Source: Parvularcula sp039822105
GTDB taxonomy: Bacteria > Pseudomonadota > Alphaproteobacteria > Caulobacterales > Parvularculaceae
Assembly: GCA_039822105.1 (NCBI GenBank)
Contig: JBCBMW010000005.1
Coordinates: forward strand, 62,001 to 126,000
Direction of reading: 5' to 3'
DNA: 64,000 nt
This document shows positions 37,338 through 46,133 of the stretch, piece after piece. Under the pieces are notes generated by a model. The model made no database searches, had not been told where the DNA came from, and saw only the letters and a program-made list of their open reading frames with translations. The translations under genes were made by a program, and so were the position numbers. Every line of letters begins with the position of its first letter. The stretch's first letter is position 1.

Positions 37338-37748
37338 TCACGCACGACCCAGATACTCATCCATCCGCTGGCGCATCTCTTCGGGCATGCGCCGCGGGCG
37401 GCCATCCATGGTGATCACCGCCGCGACGACATTGGCAGAGGCGAGAAGCTCTTCACCGCGCAGGACCTTCTGTTCAAAGATCATCTTGGCGCCTTTCGCC
37501 TCAACGAGCTTTGTTTCCACCGTGATGATGTTGTCGAGTTTCGCGGGACGTTTGAACTTAATCTCCATCGACGCGACGGCGAAGGTCGCGGGGTCGTCAT
37601 CCTCCATGATCTCTGAGAGATCCTTGAACACCTCGCGCAGCGATTCCGTCCGCCCACGCTCGAAATACTTCACGTAGTTCGCGTGATAGACGATGCCGGT
37701 GATATCGGTGTCTTCGAAATAGATGCGAAAATCGATGCGGTGAACCAT
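37338..37748 (-). CDS. ybgC: YbgC-type acyl-CoA thioesterase
   Basis: A 136-residue hotdog-fold thioesterase linked to the Tol-Pal system. YFEDTDITGIVYHANYVKYFERGRTE carries the catalytic Asp (D15) and the GxVYHxxY signature. The start overlaps the last base of ruvB, matching the ruvCAB-ybgC order found beside tol genes in many proteobacteria. tolQRAB are not in the window. Confidence 0.92.
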   Translation of the reverse strand: MVHRIDFRIYFEDTDITGIVYHANYVKYFERGRTESLREVFKDLSEIMEDDDPATFAVASMEIKFKRPAKLDNIITVETKLVEAKGAKMIFEQKVLRGEELLASANVVAAVITMDGRPRRMPEEMRQRMDEYLGRA

Positions 37749-38761
37749 TAGAAAAGCTCCGGGTCACTTTGGGGAACATCAAGGCCGAGATGCTGCCATG
37801 CTCTCTTTGTCAGCACCCGGCCACGCGGTGTACGCTGAATAAGGCCTTGCTGCAGAAGATAGGGTTCGATGACGTCCTCAATCGCGTCACGACCTTCGGA
37901 CAGGCTGGCCGCCAACGTCTCAACACCGACGGGACCGCCGCCAAAGTTCTCGGCGATGACGGACAGATAGCGCCGGTCGAGCATATCGAGGCCGCGGGAA
38001 TCGACCTCGAGCCGGGCGAGCGCGCGGTCGGCGACTTCGCGGGTGATCGTCCCTTCCCCTTCGACCATCGCCACATCACGGACCCGGCGAAGAAGTCGGC
38101 CGGTAACGCGCGGCGTACCCCGGCTGCGGCGCGCGATTTCCATCGCGCCATCTTCTGTGATCTCTGTACTGAGTTTTCTAGCACCGCGCCGGACGATCCT
38201 CGAAAGCTCATCAGGCTCATAAAAATCAAGCCGCATCGGAATACCGAACCGGTCAAGCAGCGGTTTGGTGAGAAGACCCGAGCGGGTCGTCGCGCCCACA
38301 AGAGTGAAGCGCGGCAGGTCGATCTTCACCGATCGCGCGGACGGTCCCTCTCCAATGATCAGATCGAGGTGATAGTCCTCCATCGCCGGGTACAGAATTT
38401 CCTCAACCGCTGGGGTCAGGCGATGAATCTCATCGATGAACAGGACATCACGCTCTTCGAGCCCAGTGAGAAGCGCAGCGAGATCACCGGCTTTGGCGAT
38501 CACAGGTCCCGACGTCGCGCGAAACCCTACCCCAAGCTCGGCGGCAACAATCTGCGCCAGCGTCGTCTTACCGAGCCCCGGCGGGCCGAAGAGGAGGACG
38601 TGGTCCATCGCCTCGCCGCGCGTCCGTGCCGCTTCGATGAAGACAGAGAGATTGTCTTTGACGTTCCGCTGACCGATGAACTCATCAAGCCGTTTAGGAC
38701 GAAGGGCGGCGTCATCGTCATGGGGCTGATGGTCCCCCGCGGTGATACGGTCCTCGCTCAT
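37748..38761 (-). CDS. ruvB: Holliday junction branch migration helicase RuvB
   Basis: AAA+ motor of 337 residues. The LDEFIGQRNVKDNLSVFIEAA entry, Walker A GPPGLGKTTL, Walker B LFIDEIHRL, sensor VGATTRSG and the C-terminal winged helix (DRRYLSVIAENFGGGPVGVETLA) are all present. It drives branch migration with RuvA. The ATG overlaps the ruvA stop by 4 bases. Confidence 0.97.
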   Translation of the reverse strand: MSEDRITAGDHQPHDDDAALRPKRLDEFIGQRNVKDNLSVFIEAARTRGEAMDHVLLFGPPGLGKTTLAQIVAAELGVGFRATSGPVIAKAGDLAALLTGLEERDVLFIDEIHRLTPAVEEILYPAMEDYHLDLIIGEGPSARSVKIDLPRFTLVGATTRSGLLTKPLLDRFGIPMRLDFYEPDELSRIVRRGARKLSTEITEDGAMEIARRSRGTPRVTGRLLRRVRDVAMVEGEGTITREVADRALARLEVDSRGLDMLDRRYLSVIAENFGGGPVGVETLAASLSEGRDAIEDVIEPYLLQQGLIQRTPRGRVLTKRAWQHLGLDVPQSDPELF

Positions 38762-39366
38762 CGCGGCGCTAGTGCCCTAAGGGCGGCGGTGATCAGGTCC
38801 TCGACAGACTGATCATCAGCAGTTTTTCCAGCCACGACCGCTTCGCGCGCTGCGGTCTCGTCGTAACCAAGGTTGACCAGCGCCGAGACGGCCTCGACGG
38901 CAGCGCCGCCTTGTTCAGGTGACGAGGCTGCTGGCTCAACGCTCAAGGGCGCCCGTCCTGCGAAAACGCCAGCGGTTTTGTCCTTCAGCTCCGTGACGAT
39001 CCGTGTCGCGAGTTTCGGTCCAACCCCTTGCGCCCGCGCAACGGCGGCCTTGTCGCCCAGCGCGATCGCGTCGAGCAGCGGACCGGGATGGAGCACCTGC
39101 AGGATCGCGAGCGCCGCCTTCGCACCAACGCCCTGGACTGTTTGCAAGAGGCGGAAACAGCGCCGCTCATCCTCTGTCTCGAAAGCGACCAGCCGGATGT
39201 AGGTCTCGGCCACGAGGGTTTCGACAGCGACGGAGGCCGCCTCCCCCGTGCGGAACTTGGCGAGCACCCGGGGCGCCGCGCCAACCTCATAACCGACGCC
39301 GCCCGCCTCAATGATCGCGGTGTCAGCTCCGACGCTCAGCACCCGTCCTGAAAGATGGCCAATCAC
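38758..39366 (-). CDS. ruvA: Holliday junction protein RuvA
   Basis: A 202-residue DNA-binding protein. MIGHLSGRVLSVGADTAIIEAGGVGYEV is the N-terminal OB fold, two helix-hairpin-helix motifs follow (LQTVQGVGAKAALAILQVL and ARAQGVGPKLATRIVTELKD), and the C-terminal RuvB-binding domain (ALVNLGYDETAAREAV) closes the protein. It overlaps ruvC and ruvB by 4 bases each. Confidence 0.97.
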   Translation of the reverse strand: MIGHLSGRVLSVGADTAIIEAGGVGYEVGAAPRVLAKFRTGEAASVAVETLVAETYIRLVAFETEDERRCFRLLQTVQGVGAKAALAILQVLHPGPLLDAIALGDKAAVARAQGVGPKLATRIVTELKDKTAGVFAGRAPLSVEPAASSPEQGGAAVEAVSALVNLGYDETAAREAVVAGKTADDQSVEDLITAALRALAPR

Positions 39367-39866
39367 GAGGCGATGGCCAATCTGCCGGCCTTGCGGTGCG
39401 CCGCGTGGGTGATGGCGATGGCCAACGCGTCGGAAGCATCGGCATTGTCCGCTCGGCTGCCGGGCAAGAGCCGCGTCACCATCGCAGCCACTTGCGCCTT
39501 ATCGGCGTGACCTGCGCCGACCACGGATTTTTTGATCTGGTTGGCTGCATACTCCGCCACCGGAAGACCGTGCCTGGCAGGCGCCAACAGGCAGATGCCC
39601 CGTGCCTGACCAAGCTTCAATGCCGAACGAGGGTTCGTGTTCACGAACGTCTCCTCGACGGCCGCTTCGTCGGGACTGTGCTCCTGGAGAAGCGCATCAA
39701 GCGCATCAGAAAGCGCCGACAAGCGCTGCGCCATCTCTCCGTCGGTCGCCGTCACAATCCGTCCGCAGGCCACATAAGTGAGCCGCGAACCCTCTGACCG
39801 GATGAGCCCCCATCCTGTGTGGCGAAGGCCTGGATCGATCCCCAAAATGGTGACGGCGCGGCTCAA
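39363..39866 (-). CDS. ruvC: Holliday junction resolvase RuvC
   Basis: Cuts Holliday junctions; 167 residues. The catalytic acids are in LGIDPGLRHTGWG, AAVEETFVNTNP and ADNADASDALAIAITHAAH. The start is a TTG at 39866 with a strong AAAGGAGG 5 bases upstream, and gives the usual family length. An ATG at 39887 lies before the ribosome site, and the frame open to 40082 overlaps the RhtB gene in another frame. Confidence 0.95.
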   Translation of the reverse strand: MSRAVTILGIDPGLRHTGWGLIRSEGSRLTYVACGRIVTATDGEMAQRLSALSDALDALLQEHSPDEAAVEETFVNTNPRSALKLGQARGICLLAPARHGLPVAEYAANQIKKSVVGAGHADKAQVAAMVTRLLPGSRADNADASDALAIAITHAAHRKAGRLAIAS

Positions 39867-39948
39867 ATGGCCCTCCTTTGTTCTCATTCGGTCATCGGAC
39901 AGGTCGGAGCTGAGCGCAAGAGCCAAGCGGCGTTGCGCGAAGGTCTGG

Positions 39949-40578
39949 CTACCGCTCTTGGGCCAGGGATTTGCTGCCCAGAAGGACCGCAGCGGCGATG
40001 AGAAACGCGCCGCCAAGGCGGTGAAGAACGGTCGCGGCCCGTCCCTTGAGCCTCGCCGAGAGCCACCCGGCACTGAAGCCATAACCGGTCAGGAACAACC
40101 CATCGATCACGATGTAGGTCAGCGATAACGCTGCGAACTGGGCCAAGAACGGACGGCCTGGATCGATGAACTGCGGGAAGAGCGCCGCAAAGAAGACAAC
40201 CGCTTTGGGATTGGCCGCGGATGTCAGGAACCCTTGGAGCCACAACCTCTGCAGCGAGCCCGAGCCGGTGCGCGAAGCGCTCAGGTGAATCGCACCCGAC
40301 TCGCGCCATATCTTGATACCCATCCAGATGAGGTAGGCCACGCCCAGCCATTTCACGACCATCATGGCGCCTTGGGATGCCATGAGAAGAGCGGCGAGAC
40401 CGAGCCCCGCGGCCAGCATTTGCAGCGCATTGGCGGTGAGATCTCCGACGGCCGTGGCAAGAGACGGACGAAACCCGTGGGACATGCTGTTTGACAGCAT
40501 CAAAAGGTGGCTTGGCCCGGGTGTCACCATAAAGGTGAAAACCGTCACGACAAAGACGAACCAGATTTCAGTATCCAT
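39949..40578 (-). CDS. LysE/RhtB family exporter
   Basis: Inner-membrane exporter of about 209 residues with five to six helices, probably for an amino acid or similar metabolite. MVTPGPSHLLMLSNSMSHGFRPSLATAVGDL is the family signature loop, followed by LQGFLTSAANPKAVVFFAALFPQF. The ATG at 40578 has GGAG 7 bases upstream; the GTG directly before it is an alternative. It lies 82 bases upstream of ruvC on the same strand. Confidence 0.9.
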   Translation of the reverse strand: MDTEIWFVFVVTVFTFMVTPGPSHLLMLSNSMSHGFRPSLATAVGDLTANALQMLAAGLGLAALLMASQGAMMVVKWLGVAYLIWMGIKIWRESGAIHLSASRTGSGSLQRLWLQGFLTSAANPKAVVFFAALFPQFIDPGRPFLAQFAALSLTYIVIDGLFLTGYGFSAGWLSARLKGRAATVLHRLGGAFLIAAAVLLGSKSLAQER

Positions 40579-40637
40579 CACCGTTCTCCATCACTCTGCC
40601 ATAGCGAAGCAGACGCTTGGCGTGCCGTCACGCGGTT

Positions 40638-41243
40638 TCAGCCGCCGCTTATGAAACGGAGGTCATCCGCCTCGAACACCACCCTGCCGTTCTGGGCAGG
40701 ACGGATCTTTTTCTCGTCCCAGCACGCCTTGGCATCATCAAGGCTGACATCGGGGTGGGCATCGCGGAGATCACGGAGGTATTGGAGGTAGTTGTTGCCC
40801 TCCGCGATCTCACGGCGAAAGCCCGGGTCGTCCTTGCGGGCCTCCATCACCTTCCACATCTCGATCGCGGTCCCGAGGGTCTCGCCGGGATTGCTCCGCA
40901 TCCAGGCCATAAAGTCGCCGTGGCAGACAAAGCTTGGGCCGATGGCCGCGGCAAAGAACTTGCGGACGTTGGGGCCGAAGGAGACATCGGATGTGATCAC
41001 TGTCTTTGTGGTCAGCGTTTCGCGAGACCACGAAAAACCGGATCTCTTCGGTTTGGTCTGAGCCGAAGCTGGCGGGCCGCCAAACGCTTCAGCGACCCTG
41101 GCCCGCAAGACCGCTTTGGTCCCCGATTTCGATAGCCCCAAGCGATCACAAAACGCGTGCAGATGATCAACTGGCCAGTACCAGGGAGAAAAGGCCTCAA
41201 GGTCAGCCACATCCTCCGGGTTGGGACGAAGCTGTTCGCTCAA
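40638..41243 (-). CDS. SAP-like / DUF6434 domain protein
   Basis: About 201 residues. The first part (FSPWYWPVDHLHAFCDRLGLSKSGTKAVLRARV) looks like a SAP-type helix-turn-helix for nucleic-acid binding. The C-terminal half (SFGPNVRKFFAAAIGPSFVCHGDFMAWMRSNPGETLGTAIEMW) resembles DUF6434. The start is a TTG overlapping the thiE stop (TTGA), chosen because the frame upstream runs inside thiE. The function is unknown. Confidence 0.65.
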   Translation of the reverse strand: MSEQLRPNPEDVADLEAFSPWYWPVDHLHAFCDRLGLSKSGTKAVLRARVAEAFGGPPASAQTKPKRSGFSWSRETLTTKTVITSDVSFGPNVRKFFAAAIGPSFVCHGDFMAWMRSNPGETLGTAIEMWKVMEARKDDPGFRREIAEGNNYLQYLRDLRDAHPDVSLDDAKACWDEKKIRPAQNGRVVFEADDLRFISGG

Positions 41244-41881
41244 GCGCCGGTCTCGCGGATGGCCTTGAGGAACGCCTTCACACCCGCCTCCGCGCCGTCT
41301 GGATGGTTCCAAATGGCGCCTGAGACCGCGAGATAGTCAGCCCCCGCCTCTAAGAGGCTTAGCGCCGTTTCCGCGGTGATCCCGCCAATCGCGACGGTCG
41401 GCACCGTGGCCATCTCAGCCCAACGGGTCAGAAGGTCGGGCTCCGCATGGAACTCGACCTCCTTGGTCGCGGTGGGAAAGAACGCACCGAACGCGACATA
41501 GTCGGCCCCCGCCTCACCGGCCTCCATCGCAAGGTGGATGCTATTGTGGCAGGTGACGCCGATATCTTTGTCCGCACCGAGAAGGGTTCGTGCCTCAGCG
41601 ACGGAGCCGTCCGACTGCCCCAGATGCACGCCGTCGGCGTCGCATTTTGCGGCCAGGTCAGCCCGGTCGTTGATGAGGAAACCGGCGCCAGCAGCCCCAA
41701 CGACCGGCGCTATCGCCTCAGCGGTGCGCAAGACCTCATCATCACTGACATCTTTGAGACGCAGCTGAAGGCACGCAACCGAGCCATCGGCAGCATCCAG
41801 CGCACGTGACAAGACCTCGGCAAAGCTGCCGAGGTCTTGGATGGTGGGAGGGGTGATCAGGTAAAGTGTTGGATCCGTCAT
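41240..41881 (-). CDS. thiE: Thiamine-phosphate synthase
   Basis: Joins the pyrimidine and thiazole halves of thiamine. It is a 213-residue TIM barrel: LYLITPPTIQ start, LQLRLKDVSDDEVLRTAEAIAPV, FLINDRADLAAKCDADGVHLGQSD, TCHNSIHLAMEAGEAGADYVAFGAFFPTATK, VAIGGITAETALSLLEAGADYLAVSGAI. It overlaps coq4 by 4 bases (ATGA) and is followed by the SAP-like gene. No other thi genes are near. Confidence 0.93.
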   Translation of the reverse strand: MTDPTLYLITPPTIQDLGSFAEVLSRALDAADGSVACLQLRLKDVSDDEVLRTAEAIAPVVGAAGAGFLINDRADLAAKCDADGVHLGQSDGSVAEARTLLGADKDIGVTCHNSIHLAMEAGEAGADYVAFGAFFPTATKEVEFHAEPDLLTRWAEMATVPTVAIGGITAETALSLLEAGADYLAVSGAIWNHPDGAEAGVKAFLKAIRETGA

Positions 41882-42645
41882 GCAGCCTGCGGCGCGATCA
41901 GGGCGAGGAGTCGCTCCTGAGGCTGCGCTGCATAGACGGGATCAGGCACGATGTTCAACTCTTCGCGGACCTCACGAAGCGGCCGGTCGAGCATGCCAAT
42001 GAAGTCAGCGGTCACGAGGTCATGGGACTTGAGACCCATCTTCTTACCGTTGGCCATGATCTTGAAGACAGGAAGCTCCGGTGCCTCAGACTTTACGCGC
42101 ACACTGCCCATGTAACCGAGATATTTGATACCCCGGCTGCCGTTGATCCGGCTGGTGTAGTTGAGGAGCGCGAGCTCACCGAGGCTGTCCCGGTTATAGC
42201 CGGTCAGGACATGGTACATGTCGTGGGTGAGGTTCTGGAACCAAATGAAAGCGGCGTATTCTGGGTAGGTGTCCGGAAACTCGTCGGTGATGATGTCTTT
42301 GTCGCGGTAGGATTCAGCGACGCCGTCTGTGCTGAGGCCCTCGCGGTCCATAAAGTCAGCATAGGTGCGGCCGACCGTACCGACGGGCAGTTTGCGCAGG
42401 CGATCACGGTCATCAAGGGCACGCAGGAGCGCCTGCGGGTCGTCATGCGCCAGGAGCTGCCCATTGGGGCTCTCGTACCAGCGCTTGAACGTCTTATGCA
42501 GGCAGTCACCATTCAGATTCACCGAGAAATCGATGACGTGCTCAGTCTCTTCTTTGTTGCGCATCAAGCGGAAGAAGGCGAGCAGCGCCCGGTGAGGGCG
42601 AATGGGGAGCACGGGGGGCAGCATAGAATCTAGTGCGGCGGGCAT
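41878..42645 (-). CDS. Ubiquinone biosynthesis protein COQ4 homolog
   Basis: A 255-residue protein of the COQ4 family. The zinc-binding motif H141-D142-x-x-H145-x11-E157 is intact (LTHDMYHVLTGYNRDSLGE), preceded by TYADFMDREGLSTDGVAES and followed by the NYTSRINGSRGIKYLGYMGSVRV region. COQ4 acts in ubiquinone ring modification; bacterial homologs are less studied. It is translationally coupled to thiE. A copy of the TTGTGCG palindrome lies 120 bases upstream. Confidence 0.88.
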   Translation of the reverse strand: MPAALDSMLPPVLPIRPHRALLAFFRLMRNKEETEHVIDFSVNLNGDCLHKTFKRWYESPNGQLLAHDDPQALLRALDDRDRLRKLPVGTVGRTYADFMDREGLSTDGVAESYRDKDIITDEFPDTYPEYAAFIWFQNLTHDMYHVLTGYNRDSLGELALLNYTSRINGSRGIKYLGYMGSVRVKSEAPELPVFKIMANGKKMGLKSHDLVTADFIGMLDRPLREVREELNIVPDPVYAAQPQERLLALIAPQAA

Positions 42646-42764
42646 AGGTCGATCCTCCGAGGCATAACGTGCGACTGACTTTCGATTTCGTCCAGTCTAT
42701 CTTCTAGCATCACCGTTATGAAGGACATCTATACAGCGACGAACATAAACTATCCGCCAGGTTG

Positions 42765-42779
42765 TTGTGCGCCGCACAA
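42765..42779. promoter_or_regulatory. 15-bp palindrome TTGTGCG-C-CGCACAA, second copy
   Basis: Same 7-bp arms as at 14608-14622, in the gap between the end of fba and the start of coq4 (minus strand). It is 120 bases upstream of coq4 and may be an operator for it. A role as part of the fba transcript end is less likely because a separate terminator follows. Confidence 0.45.
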
Positions 42780-42785
42780 AGAAAA

Positions 42786-42806
42786 GGGCGCCCCGCAGGA
42801 GCGCCC
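42786..42806 (-). terminator. Rho-independent terminator of the glycolysis operon
   Basis: On the minus strand GGGCGC pairs with GCGCCC and is followed by TTTTCTTT, 30 bases after the fba stop codon. Confidence 0.8.
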
Positions 42807-42835
42807 CCTCGTTCGATAAAAGTCTCGCAAGAGAC

Positions 42836-43885
42836 TTATGCGGCAGTTTCAAGATCCTTTGACCAAGCGCCTTCCTGCGCCAGGCCATTCATCCGTGCAC
42901 GGTGCGAGAACGCCGTTTGGCCAGCGGCCACGTTTTCAGCCTTGCCGCCCCATGCCTTGAGAGCGGACGCTTGAAGCGCGCGACCGTAGGAATAGCTGAG
43001 GGCCCACGGACGATCAGACGCTGGCATCGTGTTCATGATGTGGAGGTGCTCTGACGCTTCGACCTCGGACTGACCGCCAGAGAGGAAGACGATGCCTGGC
43101 ACCGCTGTTGGCACCGAGTTTTGGAAGCACTTGACGGTTTTCTCCGCCACCTCGTCCGCTGACGCCTGCTTGTCTGATTTTTTGCCCGCGATGATCATGT
43201 TCGGTTTGAGGATCGTCCCCTCAAGCGCGACACCAGCGTCGAACAGCTCTTCATACAGAAGGTTGAGACCTGCGATCGTGACGTCGTAGCAGCGATCAAT
43301 GTCGTGATCGCCATCCATCAGGACCTCTGGCTCAACGATCGGCACGATACGCTGCTCTTGGCAGAGGGCCGCGTAGCGCGCGAGGGCATGCATGTTGGCC
43401 TTAAGGCAACCCCGGCTCGGTATCGACAGATCGCCGCCGCGGCCGATATCGATCACCGCACGCCATTTGGCGAACCGAGCGCCAAGCTGGTGATACTCGG
43501 CAAGACGCTCGCGCAGGCCATCAAGGCCCTCGGTCACTTTCTCACCGTCAAAATGCGCCAGGTCCTTGGCACCCTGGTCGACTTTGATGCCGGGGATAGA
43601 GCCTGCGTCTTGGATCAGCTTCACAAGCGGCGTGCCATCGGCGGCCTTTTGCCGGATCGTCTCGTCAAACAGGATCACGCCGGAGATCCGCTCTTTCATC
43701 GCCTCTTCGGTGCGGAAGAGCATTTCGCGGTAGTCGCGGCGATGGTCCTCGACATTGTCGATGCCGATCGAATCGAAGCGTTTGCCGATCGTGCCGGTCG
43801 ATTCGTCCGCAGCCAGAATGCCTTTGCCCGGCGCGACCATCGCAACGGCGATCGTGTTGAGTTCCTCGAGAAGTTTTGCGTCCAT
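42836..43885 (-). CDS. Class I fructose-bisphosphate aldolase
   Basis: Splits fructose 1,6-bisphosphate. It is the 349-residue class I type: GKGILAADESTGTIGKRF at the N-terminus, KVDQGAKDLAHFDGEK, EPEVLMDGDHDI and the Schiff-base lysine K227 in ALEGTILKPNMI. It needs no metal. Last gene of the tkt-gap-pgk-fba operon, 21 bases after pgk, with a terminator behind it. Confidence 0.95.
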   Translation of the reverse strand: MDAKLLEELNTIAVAMVAPGKGILAADESTGTIGKRFDSIGIDNVEDHRRDYREMLFRTEEAMKERISGVILFDETIRQKAADGTPLVKLIQDAGSIPGIKVDQGAKDLAHFDGEKVTEGLDGLRERLAEYHQLGARFAKWRAVIDIGRGGDLSIPSRGCLKANMHALARYAALCQEQRIVPIVEPEVLMDGDHDIDRCYDVTIAGLNLLYEELFDAGVALEGTILKPNMIIAGKKSDKQASADEVAEKTVKCFQNSVPTAVPGIVFLSGGQSEVEASEHLHIMNTMPASDRPWALSYSYGRALQASALKAWGGKAENVAAGQTAFSHRARMNGLAQEGAWSKDLETAA

Positions 43886-43906
43886 TATCCGTTCCCTGCT
43901 TTTGCC

Positions 43907-45109
43907 TTAAGCGGAGGCTGTGAGAGCGGCCACGCCGGGCAGCTCTTTGCCTTCCATCCATTCAAGAAATGCGCCGCCTGCCGTCGACACATAGGTGAAG
44001 TCTTCGGTGACACCGGCCATGGCGAGGGCCGCGACCGTATCGCCGCCGCCCGCAACCGAGACGAGCTTGCCTTCAGTGCTGAGCTTGCCCGCATACTTGG
44101 CCAACTCTGCGGTGCCCGTGTGGAACGGCTCGGTTTCAAAGGCGCCGAGGGGTCCGTTCCAGACGAGCGTTTTGCATTCTGCAAGAGCCTCGGCATAGCT
44201 ATCGACACTGCCGGGCCCAAGGTCGAGGACCATCTCTTGAGACGCCACCTGGTCGGCCGCGCGCACTTTGCTGGCCGCGCCGGCTTTAAACTCTTCCGCG
44301 GTGACAACGTCCTTAGGCAGAAGGATTTCGCAGCCAGCTTCGGCTGCATTCGCCATAATCTGCCGAGCGGTCTCGATAAGATCAGGCTCAGCGAGCGACT
44401 TGCCGATCTCCATATCCATGGCGAGGAGGAACGTGTTGGCCATTCCGCCGCCGACCACCAGCTTGTCGGCCTTGCCCACGAGGTTGGTGAGCACATCGAT
44501 CTTGGTGGAGACTTTCGCGCCGCCGACAACCGCCATCATCGGGCGTTCTGGCGCTGCGAGCGCGGAAGCCAGGTAAGCAAGCTCTCGCCCGAGAGCGACA
44601 CCGGCCGCAGACGGAAGAAGCCGCGCAATGCCTTCTGTCGACGCATGCGCGCGGTGCGCGGCGGAGAAGGCGTCGTTCACATAGACATCGCCAAGCGCAG
44701 CAAGCTCCGCGCAGAAACCAGGCTCGTTGGCCTCTTCCTCCGCATGGAAACGGGTGTTCTCAAGAAGGAGGACATCGCCCGGTGCCATCGCATCAATCGC
44801 AGCAGCCGCTTCGCTGCCGATCACTTTGGGCGAGAAACCCACCGGTTGGCCCAGCTCTTTGGAAAAAGCTTCAGCGACTGGCGCCAATGACATGTCCGGG
44901 TTCGGCTCACCCTTGGGTCGGCCAAAATGCGAGAGAAGAATGACCTTGGCCCCCTTCTCCTTGCGCGCCATCACCGTCGGCGTGGCGCGGGACAGGCGGG
45001 TGGCATCCGACACCTGCCCGTCCTGCATCGGCACGTTGAAGTCGACACGGACCAAGGCGCGCTTGCCCCCGAGGTCACCAAGATCGTCAAGGGTCTTATA
45101 GCTCGTCAT
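43907..45109 (-). CDS. pgk: Phosphoglycerate kinase
   Basis: Transfers phosphate between 1,3-bisphosphoglycerate and ADP. It has 400 residues in two domains: RALVRVDFNVPMQDG and LLSHFGRPKGEPN in the N-terminal substrate domain, VVGGAKVSTKIDVL at the hinge, and KTLVWNGPLGAFE and SVAGGGDTVAAL in the nucleotide domain. The start is the ATG at 45109; the frame runs further upstream into the gap without a start signal. It lies 13 bases after gap. Confidence 0.96.
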   Translation of the reverse strand: MTSYKTLDDLGDLGGKRALVRVDFNVPMQDGQVSDATRLSRATPTVMARKEKGAKVILLSHFGRPKGEPNPDMSLAPVAEAFSKELGQPVGFSPKVIGSEAAAAIDAMAPGDVLLLENTRFHAEEEANEPGFCAELAALGDVYVNDAFSAAHRAHASTEGIARLLPSAAGVALGRELAYLASALAAPERPMMAVVGGAKVSTKIDVLTNLVGKADKLVVGGGMANTFLLAMDMEIGKSLAEPDLIETARQIMANAAEAGCEILLPKDVVTAEEFKAGAASKVRAADQVASQEMVLDLGPGSVDSYAEALAECKTLVWNGPLGAFETEPFHTGTAELAKYAGKLSTEGKLVSVAGGGDTVAALAMAGVTEDFTYVSTAGGAFLEWMEGKELPGVAALTASA

Positions 45110-45122
45110 GGTCCTGATCGCC

Positions 45123-46130
45123 TTAAAGGAACTTCGCCATTTCAAGGGCTGTGTCGGACATGCGGGTGGAGAAGCCCCACTCGTTGTCATACCAGCTCAG
45201 GACACGGACGAGGCCGCCATCGACGATCTGGGTCTGAGCCGCAGCAAAGGTCGATGAATGCGGGTCGTGCATGAAATCACCTGAGACGAGCTTTTCATCG
45301 GTGTAGCCAAGAACGCCTTTGAGAGCGCCTTCCGATGCGGCCTTCATAGCAGCATTGACCTCTTCGACACTCGTGTCGTTGCCAGGGACGAAAACGAGGT
45401 CGACCATCGAGACGTTCGGGGTCGGCACACGCACGGCCGAGCCGTCGAGCTTACCTTTGATCTCCGGGATCACCAGGCCCAGCGCCTTGGCGGCACCGGT
45501 CGAGGTGGGGATCATGTTCTGTGCCGCTGCACGCGCACGGTAGAGATCCTTGTGCATCGTATCGAGGGTTGGTTGATCACCGGTGTAGCTGTGCACGGTG
45601 GTCATGTACCCGCGCTCAACGCCGCACGTGTCCATCAGAACTTTCACCACAGGCGCCAGGCAGTTGGTCGTGCACGAACCGTTCGAGACAATCAGATCAT
45701 CAGCGGTCAGCGTGTCGTGGTTCACACCGTAAACGACGGTCCGAACATCAGCCGTCGATGGTGCCGAGACGAGAACACGTTTCGCGCCCGCGTCGAGGTG
45801 GGCCTTGGCTTTCTCTGGCGCGGTGAAGATGCCGGTGCACTCGAAGACGATATCGACGCTGTTCGCCGCCCAAGGCAGCTGGGCCGGATCCCGCTCAGCC
45901 GTCACTTTGATCGTCTTGCCGTTGATCGTCAGGCTGTCATCCGTGCTGGTCACATCCATGCCGAGGCGGCCGTGCAGCGTGTCATACTTCAGAAGATGCG
46001 CGTTGGTCGCGACGGGGCCAAGATCGTTGATGGCCACAACCTCAACATCGCTGCGGCCATGTTCCAGGATCGAACGCAGAGTGAGGCGGCCGATACGGCC
46101 AAAACCATTGATTGCGACGCGTACTGCCAT
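45123..46130 (-). CDS. gap: Glyceraldehyde-3-phosphate dehydrogenase, type I
   Basis: NAD-dependent enzyme of glycolysis; 335 residues. The Rossmann start is VAINGFGRIGRLTLRS, the catalytic cysteine is C153 in SNGSCTTNCLAP and the helper is H180 (TVHSYTGDQ). It starts 3 bases after the tkt stop and precedes pgk. Confidence 0.96.
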   Translation of the reverse strand: MAVRVAINGFGRIGRLTLRSILEHGRSDVEVVAINDLGPVATNAHLLKYDTLHGRLGMDVTSTDDSLTINGKTIKVTAERDPAQLPWAANSVDIVFECTGIFTAPEKAKAHLDAGAKRVLVSAPSTADVRTVVYGVNHDTLTADDLIVSNGSCTTNCLAPVVKVLMDTCGVERGYMTTVHSYTGDQPTLDTMHKDLYRARAAAQNMIPTSTGAAKALGLVIPEIKGKLDGSAVRVPTPNVSMVDLVFVPGNDTSVEEVNAAMKAASEGALKGVLGYTDEKLVSGDFMHDPHSSTFAAAQTQIVDGGLVRVLSWYDNEWGFSTRMSDTALEMAKFL

Positions 46131-46133
46131 CGT

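Noticed and set aside
39888..40082. Upstream extension of ruvC
   Set aside because: The ribosome site at 39871-39878 serves the TTG at 39866, and the extension overlaps the RhtB gene.
41866..42633. 255-residue plus-strand frame
   Set aside because: Antisense to coq4 with no ribosome site or domain.
43304..44890. 528-residue plus-strand frame
   Set aside because: It lies antisense to fba and pgk, which are certain; the frame is open only because of GC-rich codon use.
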